Shown here: one piece after another, positions 62,446 to 64,000 of the stretch
Position numbering within the stretch: the first letter of the stretch is position 1
How the letters are laid out: every line of letters starts with the position of its first letter
NCBI RefSeq assembly: GCF_001468125.1
Contig: NZ_LNYT01000022.1
Location: 208,160 to 272,159 of the forward strand
DNA: 64,000 nt
Direction: 5' to 3'
Source: Legionella rubrilucens
GTDB taxonomy: Bacteria; Pseudomonadota; Gammaproteobacteria; Legionellales; Legionellaceae
Position numbers and translations under genes: made by a program
Notes under the pieces: model-generated
What the model was told of the DNA's origin: nothing
The model's input: only the letters and a program-made list of their open reading frames with translations
Databases searched by the model: none

Positions 62446-63396
62446 ATGATTTACCAGACTATTCTTGAAACCATAGGTCAGACCCCTGTTGTCCGCATTA
62501 ACCGCATCAGCCAGGAATTGGACTGCGAACTCTATGCCAAATGTGAATTTTTTAATCCCGGCGGTTCAGTAAAGGATCGAATCGGCTATGAGATGGTTAA
62601 AAAAGCCGAAGAAGCCGGACGCATTAAACCAGGCGATACCCTGATAGAGCCCACGTCCGGGAATACGGGGATAGGCATCGCCCTGGCCGGTGCCGTGTTG
62701 GGCTACCACGTCATTATTACCATGCCAAACAAAATGAGCCAGGAAAAACAGGCCGTACTGGAACGCCTGGGCGCGACCATCTACAGAACACCCACTGAAG
62801 CGGCGTCCAGCGATCCGGACAGTCATATTTCTCTGGCGAAGGATTTACAGCGGCAAATTCCCAACTCCCATATCCTCGATCAATACGCCAACCCCGACAA
62901 TCCCAATGCCCATTACTATGGTACCGCGCAGGAAATTATTGATGATTTCGGCAAGGACTTGCACATGGTGGTTGCCAGTGTAGGGACGGGAGGCACCATC
63001 ACCGGCATTGCCCGCCGTCTGAAAGAATATAACCCGTCCATCCAGATTGTCGGCGTTGATCCCGTAGGCTCAATCCTTGGCGGCGGGACAGAAATTAAAC
63101 CTTACCTTGTCGAAGGGATTGGCTATGATTTCTTTCCTGACGTGTTAAACAATGCCTTGATAGACCAGTACATTAAAACGACAGATGCCGATTCTTTCGC
63201 CATGGCAAGGCGCTTGATTCGTGAGGAAGGCTTGTTGGTCGGCGGCTCCTGTGGAGCCGCCATGTGGGGGGCTCTTAAAGCGGCAAAAACACTGGGGAAA
63301 CATCAGAAATGCCTGGTTATCCTGCCCGATTCCATCCGCAATTACATGTCCAAATTCGCTAACGATGAGTGGATGAAAGAGCAGGGTTTTCTGTAA
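62446..63396 (+). CDS. cystathionine beta-synthase-like PLP enzyme
   Basis: 316 aa fold-type II PLP enzyme. The PLP lysine is in GGSVKDRI (near 41), the phosphate loop is VGTGGTITG (near 183) and PTSGNTGIG binds substrate. Several blocks are closer to eukaryotic CBS than to bacterial CysK/CysM as I recall them: NSHILDQY, GVDPxGSI, VEGIGYDF-x-P-x-VL, EEGLLxGGS and VILPDSxRNYMxKF. The haem and CBS-repeat regulatory regions are absent. It would make cystathionine or H2S from serine/homocysteine or cysteine. AAGGA precedes the ATG. Confidence 0.85.
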   Translation: MIYQTILETIGQTPVVRINRISQELDCELYAKCEFFNPGGSVKDRIGYEMVKKAEEAGRIKPGDTLIEPTSGNTGIGIALAGAVLGYHVIITMPNKMSQEKQAVLERLGATIYRTPTEAASSDPDSHISLAKDLQRQIPNSHILDQYANPDNPNAHYYGTAQEIIDDFGKDLHMVVASVGTGGTITGIARRLKEYNPSIQIVGVDPVGSILGGGTEIKPYLVEGIGYDFFPDVLNNALIDQYIKTTDADSFAMARRLIREEGLLVGGSCGAAMWGALKAAKTLGKHQKCLVILPDSIRNYMSKFANDEWMKEQGFL

Positions 63397-63403
63397 GGCA
63401 ATG

Positions 63404-63425
63404 GACTCCCCTGAATGGGGGAGTC
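63404..63425. terminator. hairpin between convergent CBS-like and hypothetical genes
   Basis: GACTCCCC-tgaatg-GGGGAGTC, 8-bp stem, followed on the plus strand by ACCTTTTATTT. Acts for the CBS-like gene and perhaps both. Confidence 0.65.
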
Positions 63426-63430
63426 ACCTT

Positions 63431-63970
63431 TTATTTAATGGCCGAGATGGAACTGCGGGTATTTTCCTGACTGTCGTTTTCAATCATGTCAAGTACCAGT
63501 TTGGAATCGAGTTGACCGATACTGACTGCACGGGCAATGGCATGGATAAGCTCCTTCACCACCTGCGACTCATTGGCTTCTCTGCTCAAACCAATGATGG
63601 CGGGTCTGTTCTGAGCTCTGGCTGTAATTTCAGCAAAGAAATGCTCATTACCGTACTCAAGTCCTACCTGACGAATGCGTCCGCGCAGGTAATCACTGCT
63701 GCCTAATCCTTTGACATACATGGAAATCAGCTGGTCTTTGTTCAAATTGCCATACTGAACCATGTTGGACAGCAGACTTTTATAATAATCAAACTCAGCC
63801 AGCAACCGATTGTCTTCCGCCTCAATACGCGCCAGGATGGCAGGCATTTCCGGATCGGGTTTGCCTTGCTCAGGGTTTGGTTCAATGGGCGGAACGGGTT
63901 GATTGGCAACCAGTTGAAAGCGTTCGGGTTGGGAAACACGTGGAATATAATGTTGTCCCTGCAACTGCAT
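63431..63970 (-). CDS. hypothetical protein
   Basis: 179 aa, complete. The first ~60 residues are Pro/Glu/Gln-rich and disordered; the rest is helical (FDYYKSLLSNMVQYGNLNKDQLISMYVKGL; ESQVVKELIHAIARAVSIGQ). No signal, membrane segment or known family. GGGAGG precedes ATG 63970, which is preferred over the GTG at 63985. Function unknown; an effector or regulator is possible but unsupported. Confidence 0.6.
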   Translation of the reverse strand: MQLQGQHYIPRVSQPERFQLVANQPVPPIEPNPEQGKPDPEMPAILARIEAEDNRLLAEFDYYKSLLSNMVQYGNLNKDQLISMYVKGLGSSDYLRGRIRQVGLEYGNEHFFAEITARAQNRPAIIGLSREANESQVVKELIHAIARAVSIGQLDSKLVLDMIENDSQENTRSSISAIK

Positions 63971-64000
63971 AACGACCTCCCCCACTCCCTGAGACTCGGC

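Noticed and set aside
1-64000. CRISPR arrays, insertion sequences, prophage, tRNA and rRNA genes
   Set aside because: No regular spacer-repeat pattern, transposase, integrase or tRNA-like CCA-ended folds seen on either strand; a covariance scan could still find something small.

Overview
The window looks like a chromosomal segment of a gammaproteobacterium, most likely a Legionella or close relative with a less AT-rich genome than L. pneumophila. This rests on recalled gene neighbourhoods and family content: surA-pdxA-folA/lptD/amgK-murU, an Lcl-like DUF1566 protein, several large helical proteins with no recognisable enzymatic core, a FadE of about 813 residues, YfaS/PbpC, and a eukaryote-like cystathionine beta-synthase. 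I see no rRNA, tRNA, insertion sequence, phage, CRISPR or clear pseudogene. No database search was possible, so species and effector status are inferences.

Layout. 0-10 kb: an alpha/beta hydrolase, a secreted DM9/Cys-rich protein, the outer-membrane biogenesis operon lptD, surA-pdxA-folA, and divergently the peptidoglycan-recycling pair amgK-murU. 9.3-17.8 kb: an orphan helical protein, fadE, and a giant 1655-residue protein with coiled coils and a hydrophobic hairpin, a candidate Dot/Icm effector. 17.9-22.8 kb: a possible CYTH-like protein, half-size ChrA, polyphosphate kinase, and divergent epmB/efp. 23-26.3 kb: an orphan TPR-like protein, small secreted and hydrophilic proteins, a SugE/Gdx exporter and a strong candidate 6S RNA gene. 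26.3-32.2 kb: yajQ, trhO, a DUF2165 protein, an RlmM-like methyltransferase, an EamA transporter and small secreted proteins.

32-43 kb: yfaS (bacterial alpha-2-macroglobulin) divergent from pbpC, followed by an 820-residue orphan protein with a distinctive Cys/His cassette. 43-45.4 kb: an envelope-stress-like set (small hydrophilic protein, BON-domain protein, PRC-barrel protein, 27-residue membrane peptide, four-helix membrane protein). 45.5-50 kb: a YbdK-type ligase, a di-haem cytochrome, a GT9 heptosyltransferase-like enzyme, and two small unknown proteins. 50-56 kb: Dus, a pteridine-reductase-like SDR, MidA-type methyltransferase, a PTPS-III-like pterin enzyme, PriA and a thioesterase. 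56-64 kb: an orphan helical protein, methyltransferase, class II glutamine amidotransferase, lone receiver protein, rpiA, poxB, a Ser-rich lipoprotein, CBS-like enzyme and a last hypothetical.

Themes are envelope assembly and repair (LptD, SurA, AmgK/MurU, PbpC, YfaS, BON), pterin/folate supply (FolA, SDR, PTPS-III-like) and probable host-interaction proteins. The most novel items are the 6S RNA call, a promoter-hairpin-terminator unit near 25.8 kb, the ExxHGH pterin enzyme, and the two large orphan proteins.
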